The notes: generated from the letters alone by a model not told the origin. A stretch of 64,000 nt of DNA from Limnohabitans sp. 103DPR2 (GCF_001412575.1 NZ_CP011834.1:1736001-1800000); one strand, 5' to 3'. Positions 16,051 to 26,643 are shown, counted from the stretch's first letter. Numbers and translations are program-made.

Positions 16051-18036
16051 TTATGTGCTTTGTTCGAGTTTTTCAAGCTCTTCGGACCATGCCAACCACT
16101 GTGCCTCCAAGGCTTCCAACGAATTGTTGACCGTCTTCAATTGCTTGCCAGTTTCGGCAATGTCCGCTGGTGACAAGGCTTGCGTTAATTTCTCTTCCAG
16201 CGCAGTTTTTTCTGTCTGAAGTCGAATCAATTCAGCGTCCGCTTTTTCAATGGATTTTTTCAGAGGTTTGGTCAGTGCTGATCGCTGCTGACGCAGCAAG
16301 GCATCCTCTTTTTTTTGCTCTGCTGTTCTGTTTTGAAAAGGCGCAGTTGGTTTGACGGCCACTTCGATGGGCGCAACCGGTACCCACAAAGCTGCTGCAT
16401 CATTGGCCTTGGCTTCTTCGCGCAGACGCTTAGACTCTTCAAGCAAGTAACGTTGGTAATCATCAAGATCACCGTCAAAGGGTTTGATTTCGCCTCGACC
16501 CACCAACCAGAACTCATCACACACAGCGCGTAGCAGGGCACGGTCGTGACTGACCAGCATCACCGTGCCTTCAAACTCATTGAGCGCCATGGACAGAGCT
16601 TCGCGCGTTGCCAAATCCAAGTGGTTGGTTGGTTCGTCCAGTAGGAGTAAGTTGGGACGCTGCCACACAATCATGGCCAAAACCAAACGCGCTTTTTCAC
16701 CGCCGCTCATTGAGCCAACACTTTGCTTCACCATGTCGCCGGTGAAGTTGAACGTGCCCAAGAAATTACGCAAGTCTTGCTCACGTGAGGATTGACCCGG
16801 AATGCTGCCCAGCTCTTTGACCAAGCGGATCATGTGCTCTAGCGGATTGTCGGCTGGGTGCAAGACGTCTAATTCTTGCTGTGCAAAATAGCCGATGTTC
16901 AAACCTTTTCCTTCGGTCAATTCGCCTGACAGCGCCTTGATGCTTCGCGCAATGGTTTTGACCAAGGTTGACTTGCCCTGACCGTTGGCACCCAAAATGC
17001 CGATACGCTGTCCAGCGAGCACCGACTTGTTGACTTGTTTGACAATGACTTTGTCTTGGCCCTCTACCGAATAACCCAAGTTGGCATCTGAAATGGCCAG
17101 CATGGGGTTGGGCAAGTTTTGAGGTTCTTTGAATTCAAAGGTGAAATCTGCATCTGCCAAGACCGGCGCAATTTTCTCCATGCGCTCAAGCGCTTTGACG
17201 CGACTCTGTGCTTGCTTGGCTTTGCTGGCCTTGGCCTTGAAGCGGTCAATGAACTTTTGCAAATGTGCAATCTTGTCTTGTTGCTTGGCAAATGAGGCTT
17301 GCTGAAGTTCAAGTTGTTGAGACCGCAGTGTTTCAAAGGCACTGTAGTTACCACCGTATCGATTTAACTTAGCGTGTTCAATGTGCAGGGTGACATCGGT
17401 GACCGCATCTAAAAACTCTCTGTCGTGGCTGATCACAATCATGGTGCCTGTGTACCGCTTTAGCCATGCTTCTAGCCAAACCAAGGCATCTAAGTCTAAG
17501 TGGTTGGTGGGTTCATCCAGAATCAGCAAGTCAGAAGGGCACATCAAAGCGCGGGCCAATTGCAGACGCATGCGCCAGCCACCAGAGAAACTGTTGACGG
17601 CCTGGTTCAATTCGGCCGATCGAAAACCGAGACCTAAGATCAATGACTGTGCTCTGGGCACGGCATCGTGCTCTCCAGCATCTGCCAGGTCAACGTGCGC
17701 ATGGGCCATGGCCATGCCATCCTCAGAAAGTTCGGCTGCATGCAGCGCAGCTCGCAATTCGGCCAATCGTGTGTCGCCACCCAGAACAAAATCCGTTGCG
17801 CTTTCATCTGTCTCTGGCATGTTTTGAGCAACTTGCGCCAATCGCCATTGCTTGGGCATGGAGAAGTCGCCACCGTCCTCGTGCAGGGTGCCGTTAAAGA
17901 GGGCAAATAGCGTGGACTTGCCTGCGCCATTGCGGCCGACCAAGCCTACTTTTTCACCAGGATTGATGGTGACCGAGGCAGCATCGAGCAACACTTTGGC
18001 GCTACGGCGCAGCGTGACATTTTTCAGTTGAATCAT
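16051..18036 (-). CDS. ABC-F family ATPase, YheS-like
   Basis: A 661-residue soluble protein with two ABC ATPase domains and no membrane helices. The first has GRNGAGKST (about residue 36) and SFSGGWRMRLQLARAL. The second has GANGQGKST and SMSGGEKARLVLAMI with LLLLDEPTNHLDL. A linker rich in Lys/Ala between the domains (about 230-285) and a charged coiled-coil C-terminus (about 560-661) fit the YheS group. ABC-F proteins bind the ribosomal E site and adjust peptidyl-tRNA placement. Its start overlaps the end of the GNAT gene by four bases, the last gene of the dapC-dapE-prmB-GNAT chain. Confidence 0.9.
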   Translation of the reverse strand: MIQLKNVTLRRSAKVLLDAASVTINPGEKVGLVGRNGAGKSTLFALFNGTLHEDGGDFSMPKQWRLAQVAQNMPETDESATDFVLGGDTRLAELRAALHAAELSEDGMAMAHAHVDLADAGEHDAVPRAQSLILGLGFRSAELNQAVNSFSGGWRMRLQLARALMCPSDLLILDEPTNHLDLDALVWLEAWLKRYTGTMIVISHDREFLDAVTDVTLHIEHAKLNRYGGNYSAFETLRSQQLELQQASFAKQQDKIAHLQKFIDRFKAKASKAKQAQSRVKALERMEKIAPVLADADFTFEFKEPQNLPNPMLAISDANLGYSVEGQDKVIVKQVNKSVLAGQRIGILGANGQGKSTLVKTIARSIKALSGELTEGKGLNIGYFAQQELDVLHPADNPLEHMIRLVKELGSIPGQSSREQDLRNFLGTFNFTGDMVKQSVGSMSGGEKARLVLAMIVWQRPNLLLLDEPTNHLDLATREALSMALNEFEGTVMLVSHDRALLRAVCDEFWLVGRGEIKPFDGDLDDYQRYLLEESKRLREEAKANDAAALWVPVAPIEVAVKPTAPFQNRTAEQKKEDALLRQQRSALTKPLKKSIEKADAELIRLQTEKTALEEKLTQALSPADIAETGKQLKTVNNSLEALEAQWLAWSEELEKLEQST

Positions 18037-18569
18037 GGAGAAGTATGAGCGTCGGTTGCTCGCAAAGAGCGGCCGAGAAAGATCAATTCTGAATTAGGGT
18101 GTGATTTAAAAGAAGGGACTGGCAAGAAGCCTAAAGCTTGGTACAGGGCCAAACCCGTTGAATTGCTTTGCCATGTACTGAGAACCGCTTGATCATAGCC
18201 TTCGGCTTGGGCTTTTTCTAAAAGGTCTCGAATTAAGACCTTGGAGCCGCCTTGGCCCCGAAATGCTGGCTGAATGAAGAGTCGTTTGATTTCGCATGCA
18301 CCTTGCATTTTTGTGGATGCGAGTGCGCCGCAGCCAATGACCTCTGCCTCCAGATCTGTATTGCTCTGAGCGATCAGCAGGAAGGCTGCGCCATGCGGCG
18401 GGCCATAACGTGCTGGTAGATCATCGAGGTCCTTCCAAATGCTGCTGAGGTGGGGTTGGTCCAAATCGGTCGCAGCATAGGTTCTCAAGAGCTTGTCGAA
18501 TTGTTGCCAATCTTGCGTTGATTCAATGAGGCGTGTCGACAAATGAGAGGGGTCTAACTGCGCGCTCAT
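18033..18569 (-). CDS. GNAT-family N-acetyltransferase
   Basis: A 178-residue acetyltransferase with one GNAT domain. The acetyl-CoA loop is read as IQPAFRGQGGSKVL (R/Q-x-x-G-x-G/A class, about residues 95-110), followed by LYQALGFLPVP. Its acceptor is unknown. It overlaps both prmB upstream and the ABC-F gene downstream by four bases, so all three are translationally coupled. The company of a ribosomal-protein methyltransferase and a ribosome-binding ATPase hints at a translation-related substrate, but this is inference. Confidence 0.88.
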   Translation of the reverse strand: MSAQLDPSHLSTRLIESTQDWQQFDKLLRTYAATDLDQPHLSSIWKDLDDLPARYGPPHGAAFLLIAQSNTDLEAEVIGCGALASTKMQGACEIKRLFIQPAFRGQGGSKVLIRDLLEKAQAEGYDQAVLSTWQSNSTGLALYQALGFLPVPSFKSHPNSELIFLGRSLRATDAHTSP

Positions 18570-19492
18570 GACAAAGGGGATACTTTTTCAATCGCTTCTT
18601 TGGTCAGCAGTAAGACTTGGTCTTCGCCGGCACTCGTCTCAAGCCAAACGGCTTCAAGTCTTGGAAATGCGGTTTCGAAGTGTTCTCTTTCATTGCCGAT
18701 TTCAAGAACCAAGATGGCTTTGTCGTTCATGCGATGAGGCAAGTCTTGCAGCAACTGCCGAATAAAGTCCATGCCGTCAGAGCCACCAGCCAATGCCAAC
18801 AGTGGCTCTGCTTTGTATTCGTCAGGCAAAGCCTGCATGCTGGCTTCGCAAACATAAGGCGGGTTGCAAATGATGCAATCGAATTTTTGCTGGAGCCCTT
18901 TGAGGCCATCGCTCTCGATGAGTTGAATGCGTTGAGTCAGTTGGTGTTTTTCGACATTGATTTTGGCCACTGCCAATGCCTCTGACGAAATGTCAGCGCC
19001 AGTGACTTGAATATCTGGATAAGCCATGGCACACAACACGGCCAAGCTGCCGTTGCCAGTGCAGAGGTCCAAAAAAGAATGCGAGTTTTCCGAAAGCCAA
19101 CCATCAAACGCGCCATCGGCAATCAGCTCTGCAATGAAACTGCGCGGCACAATGCTGCGTTCATCCACATAAAAAGGAATGCCTTGAAGCCAAGCTTCTC
19201 GGGTGAGGTAGGCCGCTGGTTTGCGTGTTTGAATGCGTTGTTCAATGAGGGCTTGGCAAGCTGCAATATGCGCTTGTGAAATGTCTTGAACATGGAGGGA
19301 GGGGTTCAATGCGCCAACTTGCTGTTGTAGTTCTTGTGTATCGTCTGAAAAGTCCAGGTCTAAGGGCAATTGGAGTTGCCACAACACAAGCCAAGTGGCT
19401 TCATCTTGTGCATTCAAGGTGCCGTGACCATAAGCCACTTTGGCTTGTTCTAATTGCTGGGCACTGTTTTGGATGAGTTGTTTTAAATCCAT
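18566..19492 (-). CDS. prmB: Ribosomal protein L3 N5-glutamine methyltransferase PrmB
   Basis: A 308-residue SAM-dependent methyltransferase. It has a helical N-terminal domain (about 1-115), the SAM motif LDLCTGNGSLAVL (about 140-152), and the glutamine-binding CNPPYVCEASMQALPDEYKAEP stretch (NPPY about 208-211). The residues after NPPY fit PrmB rather than the release-factor enzyme PrmC. It begins 12 bases after dapE. Confidence 0.93.
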   Translation of the reverse strand: MDLKQLIQNSAQQLEQAKVAYGHGTLNAQDEATWLVLWQLQLPLDLDFSDDTQELQQQVGALNPSLHVQDISQAHIAACQALIEQRIQTRKPAAYLTREAWLQGIPFYVDERSIVPRSFIAELIADGAFDGWLSENSHSFLDLCTGNGSLAVLCAMAYPDIQVTGADISSEALAVAKINVEKHQLTQRIQLIESDGLKGLQQKFDCIICNPPYVCEASMQALPDEYKAEPLLALAGGSDGMDFIRQLLQDLPHRMNDKAILVLEIGNEREHFETAFPRLEAVWLETSAGEDQVLLLTKEAIEKVSPLS

Positions 19493-19504
19493 GACGTGCG
19501 TGTT

Positions 19505-20677
19505 TTAAGGTGTCTTGCCATGTTGGCGTGCGCAAGCCTGATTCAAGTTCAGCAATACTTTTTTGTAAATGTTTTTCAGAGGCTCAATGTCAGCCAATGC
19601 CACGTGCTCGTCAATCTTGTGAATGGTGGCATTGGGGGGGCCTAATTCAATCACTTGAGGACAGGTTTGCGCAATGAACCGGCCATCACTGGTGCCGCCC
19701 GTTGTGGACAACTCTGTGTTCAAACCTGTCACCTCGAGAATGGCTTCTTGTACGGCTTTGACCAAGGTGCCTGGTGTGGTGAGAAATGGCAGCCCGCCCA
19801 ATGTCCACTCAATCTCAAACTTCAACTGATGCTTGATCAAGACATCTGTGAGTCGTTGTTTCAAAGTGGCCTCTGTTGATTCGGTACAAAAGCGGAAATT
19901 GAAATCAATCACCATTTCGCCCGGGATGACATTGGTGGCACCAGTGCCGGCTTGTACGTTGCTGATTTGCCAGCTGGTGGGTGGAAAAAATTCGTTCCCT
20001 TCATCCCACACCATGCTGGCCAATTCAGCCAAAGCGGGTGCTGCACGGTGAACGGGATTGTCTGCCAACTGCGGGTAAGCAATGTGACCTTGAATGCCTT
20101 TGACGATCAGTTTGCCACTGAGAGATCCGCGGCGCCCGTTCTTGATCATGTCGCCAGATTGGTTGACCGAAGTGGGTTCACCCACAATGCAAAAGTCTGG
20201 CGTTTCATGGCGCTGCTGCAACATGTCGCAAATGCGCACAGTGCCATCCAGCGCTGGGCCTTCTTCATCACTGGTCAGGAGGAATGCAATGCCCAAAGCA
20301 GGTTCTGGGCATTCTTGGTAAAACTCTTGTGTGGCCACCACCATGGCAGCCAATGAGGTTTTCATGTCACTGGCGCCACGACCAAATAATTTGCCATCGC
20401 GGTGCGTAGGGGTGAAGGGGTCGCTGGTCCACTTTTGCAGTGGGCCAGTAGGCACCACATCGGTATGACCCGCAAAGGCCAATGTGTGACCCGACGAACC
20501 GGCTTTTTTGGCCCATAAGTTTCTGACGCGGAAATTCTCGGGACCCAAATCGATCACTTCGCATTTGAAACCCAGAGGCTCAAGGTGTGAATTGATCAAT
20601 GGAATGCAGCCGCCGTCTTCTGGTGTGACGGAGGGCAGTGCAATCAATTGCTCTGCCAATCGCAAAGTGGCGCTCAT
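19505..20677 (-). CDS. dapE: Succinyl-diaminopimelate desuccinylase DapE
   Basis: A 390-residue M20 metallohydrolase that releases succinate from N-succinyl-LL-diaminopimelate in lysine and cell-wall synthesis. [12 protein letters not shown] (first zinc His), [14 protein letters not shown] (bridging Asp) and TSDEEGPA (catalytic Glu pair) are clear, and a dimerisation domain lies at about 185-300. The ATG at 20677 overlaps the dapC stop (20674-20677), so the longer frame to 20731 is discounted. Confidence 0.97.
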   Translation of the reverse strand: MSATLRLAEQLIALPSVTPEDGGCIPLINSHLEPLGFKCEVIDLGPENFRVRNLWAKKAGSSGHTLAFAGHTDVVPTGPLQKWTSDPFTPTHRDGKLFGRGASDMKTSLAAMVVATQEFYQECPEPALGIAFLLTSDEEGPALDGTVRICDMLQQRHETPDFCIVGEPTSVNQSGDMIKNGRRGSLSGKLIVKGIQGHIAYPQLADNPVHRAAPALAELASMVWDEGNEFFPPTSWQISNVQAGTGATNVIPGEMVIDFNFRFCTESTEATLKQRLTDVLIKHQLKFEIEWTLGGLPFLTTPGTLVKAVQEAILEVTGLNTELSTTGGTSDGRFIAQTCPQVIELGPPNATIHKIDEHVALADIEPLKNIYKKVLLNLNQACARQHGKTP

Positions 20678-21885
20678 GCTGTTCGCCCCGCGCGAATGAA
20701 GCGTGCGATGCGGTGGGCGGCTTCCAAGCACTCTTCGGTTTCAGCAACCAGGGCCATGCGAACACGTCCCTGTCCGGGATTCAGGCCGTTGGCAGTTCTG
20801 CCAATGTAGCTGCCGGGTAAAACAGTGACGTTTTCTGCTGCATAGAGTTCACGTGCAAAGTCAGTATCGCTGTTGTTCCAAGCAGATGGCACACCTGCCC
20901 ATAAATAAAAACTGGCGTCGGGCAATTGAACGTCCATCACCTCAGCCAAGACCGGGGTGACTTGGGCAAACTTGGTGCGATACATGTTCCGGTTCTCCAC
21001 CACATGGGCTTCATCATTCCAAGCAGCCACACTGGCAGCTTGAACCACGCCACTCATGGCGCAGCCGTGGTAAGTGCGGTAAAGCAAAAAGTCTTTGATG
21101 ATGGCTGCGTCACCTGCCACAAATCCACTTCGCAGGCCAGGCACATTGCTGCGCTTGGACAGGCTGGTGAATGAAATCAGACGTTTGAACTCTTTGTAAC
21201 CCAACTGGCTGGCAGCTTCCAAGCCACCCAATGGCGGCTCATCACGGAAATAGATTTCGCTGTAGCACTCGTCGGAGGCAATGACGAAGCCATATTTTTC
21301 GCTCAACTCGAACAGTTTTTTCCACTCTGCCAGCGGCATGACCTTGCCTGTGGGGTTGCCCGGGGAGCAAACAAAGACCAGCTGGGTTTGGGCCCAAATG
21401 GCATCGGGCACGGCGTCCCAATTGGCTGAAAAGTCGGTTTCTGGCGCATTGGCCACGTAAAACGGTTCAGCACCACCTAAAAGCGTCGCGCCTTCGTAGA
21501 TTTGGTAGAAGGGGTTGGGGCTGATCACCTTCGCGCCCGGCTTGGTGGGGTCTAGCACGGCTTGCGCCAACGCAAACAAGGCTTCTCGCGAGCCATTGAC
21601 CGGCAAAATTTGAGTGGCTGGGTTGACTTCAATGGCATAACGACGCTTGAGCCATTGGGCACAGGCTTCACGCATGCGCAACTCACCCAAGGTGGCGGGA
21701 TAGCCAGACAGGGCGGTATCAAGGGACTGAATCAGGGCTGTTTTGATGAATTCGGGCGTTGCATGTTTGGGCTCACCAATGCCCAAACTGATGGGGCTGC
21801 GGTTGGTTGGGGGGGTGACACCGGCAAACAACTGACGGAGGCGCTCGAAGGGGTAGGGCTGAAGGGTGGCCAATAATGGATTCAT
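20674..21885 (-). CDS. dapC: Succinyldiaminopimelate transaminase DapC
   Basis: A 403-residue PLP-dependent fold-type I aminotransferase. Visible are [13 protein letters not shown] (phosphate-binding region), [27 protein letters not shown] and the Schiff-base Lys in [15 protein letters not shown]. The direct coupling with dapE supports the assignment to the DAP pathway over other class I aminotransferases. It is the promoter-proximal gene of the leftward chain. It is divergent from smc across 136 bases, which contain a CCCC/GGGG short hairpin near 21915-21935. Confidence 0.93.
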   Translation of the reverse strand: MNPLLATLQPYPFERLRQLFAGVTPPTNRSPISLGIGEPKHATPEFIKTALIQSLDTALSGYPATLGELRMREACAQWLKRRYAIEVNPATQILPVNGSREALFALAQAVLDPTKPGAKVISPNPFYQIYEGATLLGGAEPFYVANAPETDFSANWDAVPDAIWAQTQLVFVCSPGNPTGKVMPLAEWKKLFELSEKYGFVIASDECYSEIYFRDEPPLGGLEAASQLGYKEFKRLISFTSLSKRSNVPGLRSGFVAGDAAIIKDFLLYRTYHGCAMSGVVQAASVAAWNDEAHVVENRNMYRTKFAQVTPVLAEVMDVQLPDASFYLWAGVPSAWNNSDTDFARELYAAENVTVLPGSYIGRTANGLNPGQGRVRMALVAETEECLEAAHRIARFIRAGRTA

Positions 21886-21982
21886 TCCTCAATTATCCGG
21901 GATAGTTGTGGTCAATTTCTCCCCAATTTGAGGGGAAATCTGCGTCAGATCCTTGGTTCGGGTCGGTTAACATGGAGGCTTG

Positions 21983-22003
21983 AGGCACAAGGTGTGCCTT
22001 TTG
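21983..22003 (+). other. Hairpin in the smc leader
   Basis: AGGCACA (21983-21989) and TGTGCCT (21993-21999) form a perfect seven-base stem with a three-base loop and four T after it, 19 bases before the GTG start of smc. It could be a weak attenuator, an mRNA-stability stem or an operator. Confidence 0.4.
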
Positions 22004-22021
22004 ACCCATTTTCTGACTGCT

Positions 22022-25000
22022 GTGCGCCTTAATTCCATCAAATTATCAGGATTCAAATCCTTCGCAGAACCCACCAATTTTGTGCTGCCTGGCCAATTGG
22101 TGGGAGTTGTTGGCCCTAATGGTTGCGGCAAATCCAACATCATGGACGCATGCCGCTGGGTTTTGGGCGAGTCCAAAGCGTCTGAGTTGCGTGGCGAGTC
22201 CATGCAAGACGTGATCTTCAATGGCACCAATACCCGTAAAGCAGCCAGCCGCGCCAGCGTGGAGTTGGTCTTTGACAATGCAGATCACCGTGCGGGTGGT
22301 CAGTGGGGCCAGTTTGCAGAAATTGCAGTGAAACGTGTGCTGACGCGCGATGGCAACAGCAGTTACTACATCAACAACCAGCCTGTTCGACGCCGCGACG
22401 TTCAAGACGTGTTTTTGGGGACAGGCTTGGGACCCCGCGCCTACGCCATCATCGGCCAAGGCACGATCAGCCGAATCATTGAGTCTCGCCCTGAAGAGTT
22501 GCGCCTCTTTTTGGAAGAGGCTGCTGGCGTGTCCAAATACAAAGAGCGTCGACGCGAAACTGAAAATCGATTGTCTGACACGCGCGAGAATTTAACGCGT
22601 GTTGAAGACATCTTGCGGGAGCTCAACGCCAACCTTGAGAAGTTGGAAAAGCAAGCTGAAGTTGCGCAGCGCTTCAATGACTTGAAGTCCGACAGCACAT
22701 TAAAGCAACAGCAGCTGTGGTATTTCAAACGTGCAGATGCCGAATCTGATCAAGTCAAAATCAAGGCCGACGTTGACAAAGCTGTCATTGACTTAGAAGC
22801 CCGCATTGCCGATTTGCGGCACGTTGAAGCCGATCTGGAAACAGTTCGTCAAGCGCATTACGCCGCAGGTGATCAAGTCAATCAAGCTCAAGGTTTGCTG
22901 TACGAGGCCAGCGCAGAAGTCGGCCGTTTGGAAGCCGAAATTCGATTTGTGGTGGAAGGTCGTCAGCGCGCTGAACAGCGAATGGCGCAATTGCAAGAAC
23001 AAACGGCCGATTGGTCAGACCGTCAAGTTCAAGCCCAAGCCGAGTTGGAGTCTTTGGCAGAGCAAGCCCTCCAAGCCGAAGATCAAACCCTCACTTTGGC
23101 CGCTCAAGTCGAAGAGCAAGCCCAAGCCTTGCCAGATTTGGAAGAAGCTCTGCGCCAAGCGCAAGCCAAAGCCAACGAACAGCGCAGCAGTGTGGTTCAA
23201 GTCCAGCAGCAAATTCAAGTGTTGGCCGCAGATCAACGCAACATTGAAGACCAAACCCGCCAACTGACCATGCGCCGTGAGCGCTTGGTTGCTGATCGCA
23301 ATGCCTTGGACGCCCCTGACGAACAGCGCTTGCTGAATTTGCAAGCGCAATTGGGACAAGCCGAAGAATTGGCCAAAGAGTCCAGTGCACGCTTGCAGGA
23401 ACTCGAAGAACAAACACCGCGCTTGGACCAAGAACGTCGTGACAAGCAGCAAGCAGTCAACGATGAGTCTGCCAAGTTGGCCGATCTGTCTGCCAAGATC
23501 GAGGCGCTTAAATCCTTGCAAGAAAAGGTAAAAACCGACGGCAAGCTCAAGCCCTGGTTGAACAAGCATGGCTTGGACAATTTGCAAGGTTTGTGGAGCA
23601 AGATCCACATGGAGCCCGGCTGGGAAAATGCCATGGAGTCTGCGCTTCGTGAGCGTTTGTCTTCCCTTGAGGTTTCTCGCCTCGACATGGTCAAGGCCTT
23701 TGCTTCAGACGCTCCACCTGCCAAGCTGTCTTTTTATGCGCCTCCCAATGGCACTGCCACTGTGGCTCGCAAAGGCTTGCCCTCAGCCTGCCGACCCTTG
23801 TCTGATTTGTTGCGCCTCTCCGATGCAGGTTTGTCTGCACTGTTAACGGATTGGTTGCAAGGTTGTTTCACGGCGCCTTCTTTGGAAGATGCCATGGCTT
23901 GGCGCGATCAACTGCAAGGCAGCGAATGCTTTGTGGTTCAGGCGGGTCATGCGGTTGGCAAACACAGTGTCAGTTTTTACGCACCAGATTCTGAACAAGC
24001 TGGTCTGTTAGCCCGTGCGCAAGACATTGAAAATTTCGAAAAACAATTGCGTGCACAAACACTGATTGCGGAGGAAACCAGATCGGCTTCTGTCCGCGCA
24101 GAAGCCTCTTACTCAGATGCGTCACAACGTTTGGTGTCTGTGCGTCAAGAGGCTTCTGAAGCCCAATCTAAAGCGTACGAACTCCAAGTTGAAACTTTGC
24201 GCTTGTCCCAGTGGGCTGAGCAAACCCGTGCACGCAGTGATCAAATTGCCAGCGACTTGGCCGAGGTCGACTTGAGCCTTGAAGATTTGCAAGAACGCCG
24301 CATGACCGCGGAAGGACGATTTGAAGAACTCGACATGCAATTGGCCGACAGCCAGGAGCGTCACGCCCAATTGGACGAACGTGTCATTGAAGCCGAACGC
24401 AAATTGTCAGAGTGCCGCGAACAACAACGGACCTTGGAGCGTTTGGCGCAAGAAGCCACGTTTTCACAGCGCAGCTTGGATGCGCGTCGTTCAGAGTTGC
24501 AACGTGGACTTGAAACAGCCGCACAACAAATCCAATCCATAGCGGCTGAACAAGAACGTGCGAAAGATGAACTGTCTCGCCTGACCGATGCAGCTGCACA
24601 AGCAGGTCTGCAAAATGCCCTCGCCATGAAGATGGAGCGCGAGCAGGTCTTGGGTGCAAAACGCAGTGAATACGACGACCTGACTGCCAGGTTGCGCGCC
24701 AGCGATGAGCGTCGTATGAGTTTTGAGCGCGAACTGGACCCCTTGCGACAACGCATCACTGAGTTGCAATTGAAAGAGCAAGCCTCTCGCTTAGGTCTGG
24801 AGCAATACACGCAGTTGCTGGTCGATGCAGAGGCTGATCTTGAAGCCTTGGCCAAATCGATTGAAGAAGGCAATGTTCGATTGACGGGCCTTCAGTCTGA
24901 GATTGACCGTTTAAACCGAGAAATCGCGGCTTTGGGTGCTGTGAACTTGGCGGCTTTGGACGAGTTGACTGCGGCGCGCGAACGCAAAGTCTTCTTAGAT

Positions 25001-25549
25001 GCGCAAACGGCTGACTTGACGGAAGCCATGACCACCTTGGAAGACGCGATCAAGAAGATTGATGCTGAAACACGCGACTTGTTGGGTGGTACCTTCAAAA
25101 TTGTGAATGAGCACTTTGGCCGCATGTTCCCTGAATTGTTTGGGGGCGGTAACGCGCGCTTGGTGATGACGGGTGACGAAATTTTGGACTCGGGTGTTCA
25201 GGTGATGGCTCAGCCGCCTGGCAAAAAGAACCAAACCATTCACTTGTTGTCGGGTGGCGAAAAAGCCCTCACAGCCATTGCCTTGGTGTTTGCCATTTTC
25301 CAGCTCAATCCAGCACCTTTCTGTTTGCTCGACGAGGTGGACGCGCCACTCGACGATACCAACACCGAGCGCTATGCCAAACTGGTGAAAAGCATGGGCA
25401 AGGAAACACAGTTCTTGTTCATTAGCCACAACAAGATCGCAATGGAAATGGCAGAGCAACTCATTGGCGTCACGATGCAAGAGCAGGGTGTATCTCGCAT
25501 CGTGGCTGTGGACATGGAAGCTGCGGTTTCGATGGCCGAGCTCACTTGA
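22022..25549 (+). CDS. smc: Chromosome segregation protein SMC
   Basis: A 1175-residue condensin subunit. N-terminal head with Walker A GPNGCGKSN (31-39), coiled coil about 170-500, hinge about 505-650, return coiled coil about 660-1020, C-terminal head with LLSGGEKALTA (from 1075) and FCLLDEVDAPLDD (Walker B, about 1101-1113). The GTG at 22022 gives the family start RLNSIKLSGFKSFAEPT. Codons upstream in frame do not fit. The head domains join to bind ATP between Walker and signature motifs. ScpA and ScpB are not nearby. The next gene is zipA-like, 47 bases away. Confidence 0.97.
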   Translation: MRLNSIKLSGFKSFAEPTNFVLPGQLVGVVGPNGCGKSNIMDACRWVLGESKASELRGESMQDVIFNGTNTRKAASRASVELVFDNADHRAGGQWGQFAEIAVKRVLTRDGNSSYYINNQPVRRRDVQDVFLGTGLGPRAYAIIGQGTISRIIESRPEELRLFLEEAAGVSKYKERRRETENRLSDTRENLTRVEDILRELNANLEKLEKQAEVAQRFNDLKSDSTLKQQQLWYFKRADAESDQVKIKADVDKAVIDLEARIADLRHVEADLETVRQAHYAAGDQVNQAQGLLYEASAEVGRLEAEIRFVVEGRQRAEQRMAQLQEQTADWSDRQVQAQAELESLAEQALQAEDQTLTLAAQVEEQAQALPDLEEALRQAQAKANEQRSSVVQVQQQIQVLAADQRNIEDQTRQLTMRRERLVADRNALDAPDEQRLLNLQAQLGQAEELAKESSARLQELEEQTPRLDQERRDKQQAVNDESAKLADLSAKIEALKSLQEKVKTDGKLKPWLNKHGLDNLQGLWSKIHMEPGWENAMESALRERLSSLEVSRLDMVKAFASDAPPAKLSFYAPPNGTATVARKGLPSACRPLSDLLRLSDAGLSALLTDWLQGCFTAPSLEDAMAWRDQLQGSECFVVQAGHAVGKHSVSFYAPDSEQAGLLARAQDIENFEKQLRAQTLIAEETRSASVRAEASYSDASQRLVSVRQEASEAQSKAYELQVETLRLSQWAEQTRARSDQIASDLAEVDLSLEDLQERRMTAEGRFEELDMQLADSQERHAQLDERVIEAERKLSECREQQRTLERLAQEATFSQRSLDARRSELQRGLETAAQQIQSIAAEQERAKDELSRLTDAAAQAGLQNALAMKMEREQVLGAKRSEYDDLTARLRASDERRMSFERELDPLRQRITELQLKEQASRLGLEQYTQLLVDAEADLEALAKSIEEGNVRLTGLQSEIDRLNREIAALGAVNLAALDELTAARERKVFLDAQTADLTEAMTTLEDAIKKIDAETRDLLGGTFKIVNEHFGRMFPELFGGGNARLVMTGDEILDSGVQVMAQPPGKKNQTIHLLSGGEKALTAIALVFAIFQLNPAPFCLLDEVDAPLDDTNTERYAKLVKSMGKETQFLFISHNKIAMEMAEQLIGVTMQEQGVSRIVAVDMEAAVSMAELT

Positions 25550-25596
25550 ATTGAAATGAGCGCACCTGTTTCAACCTTCACTTACGCACATCACAC

Positions 25597-26643
25597 ATGA
25601 GCTCATTGCAAAACAGTTTGGCCTTGGTCGGTGGTTTGACACTTGTGGGAGTTGTTTTGTACAACTTTTGGACAGCACGCCAAAATGCACCGAGGCAAGC
25701 TGATCCAGATTCTGCCGCGCAAGACCCTGGCCTTCAAATTCACGAGCCAGATCCATCCGCTGGACCCAAGGATCCCAGCTTCTTGGACGATGCTTTGGAT
25801 GTTTTGCCTGTTCCCGATAAAAAGCCACCTTTGGATGCGCTGATCGACGTCATTGCTCCCATTGAAGTCGACGCGGCAGTGTCTGGCGATGCAGCCTTGG
25901 CAGCCTTGCCTGCTACCCGCCGTGTCGGAACAAAGCCATTTGCCGTTGAAGGACTGAGTGACACCAGTGGTGAATGGGAGACCCCTGTTGCAGGCCGCCG
26001 ATATCACTCATTTCAAGCGGGTGTGCAATTGGCCAATCGCGTGGGCCCCTTGAACGAAATTGAATTTTCTGAATTCGTCATCAAAGCCCAAGCTTTTGCC
26101 GACGCTATCAATGGTGCCCCTGAGTTTCCAGACATGTTGGAAGAGGTGGCACGTGGGCGCGAGTTGGATCAATTTGCCAGTGAGCATGACGCACAACTGA
26201 GCTTCACCATTTGTGCAACGTCATCTGCTTGGAGTCCTGGCTACATTCAACAGCATGCTGCGCGATGGGGTTTTGTGGCGGGCGTTATTCCCGGCCGCAT
26301 GGTGTTGGCTGCGCCTGTACAAGGCTTGCCACCCATTTTGTCTTTGTCCTTTGATTCTCAGGCTGCCATGGCCGATGACCCTGCCTTGTCTGCCATTCGT
26401 GAGTTCACTTTGAGCTTGGATGTACCACAAGTACCTCGTGATGAGCATGCGTTTGCTCGCTTGCGTGAAGCAGCCCGCATCTTGGGGAACGAAATGGATG
26501 GCGTGATCACAGACGGTGCAGGACACGCATTAACTGACGATGACTTGAACGCCATTGCAGCCGACTTGGAGCAACTGTACGACGCCCTCGATCAGCGAGA
26601 GCTTTCTGCAGGTTCGCCTCAAGCACGACGCTTGTTCTCCTAA
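25597..26643 (+). CDS. zipA: Cell division protein ZipA (FtsZ-binding domain)
   Basis: A 348-residue bitopic inner-membrane protein. One N-terminal membrane helix (about residues 8-24) is followed directly by cytoplasm-facing sequence. There is a Pro/Asp-rich linker (about 30-130) and a C-terminal ZipA-type domain (about 135-345). It anchors FtsZ to the membrane. The order smc-zipA-ligA is a common conserved neighbourhood. Sequence conservation in ZipA linkers is low, so the call rests on topology, C-terminal domain and synteny. Confidence 0.85.
   Translation: MSSLQNSLALVGGLTLVGVVLYNFWTARQNAPRQADPDSAAQDPGLQIHEPDPSAGPKDPSFLDDALDVLPVPDKKPPLDALIDVIAPIEVDAAVSGDAALAALPATRRVGTKPFAVEGLSDTSGEWETPVAGRRYHSFQAGVQLANRVGPLNEIEFSEFVIKAQAFADAINGAPEFPDMLEEVARGRELDQFASEHDAQLSFTICATSSAWSPGYIQQHAARWGFVAGVIPGRMVLAAPVQGLPPILSLSFDSQAAMADDPALSAIREFTLSLDVPQVPRDEHAFARLREAARILGNEMDGVITDGAGHALTDDDLNAIAADLEQLYDALDQRELSAGSPQARRLFS

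Noticed and set aside
23015..23724. Two long open frames opposite smc
   Set aside because: Antisense shadows of the coiled coil; Ser/Leu-rich and without recognised motifs.
24361..24873. Further frame opposite smc C-terminal coiled coil
   Set aside because: Same reason as the other antisense frames in smc.
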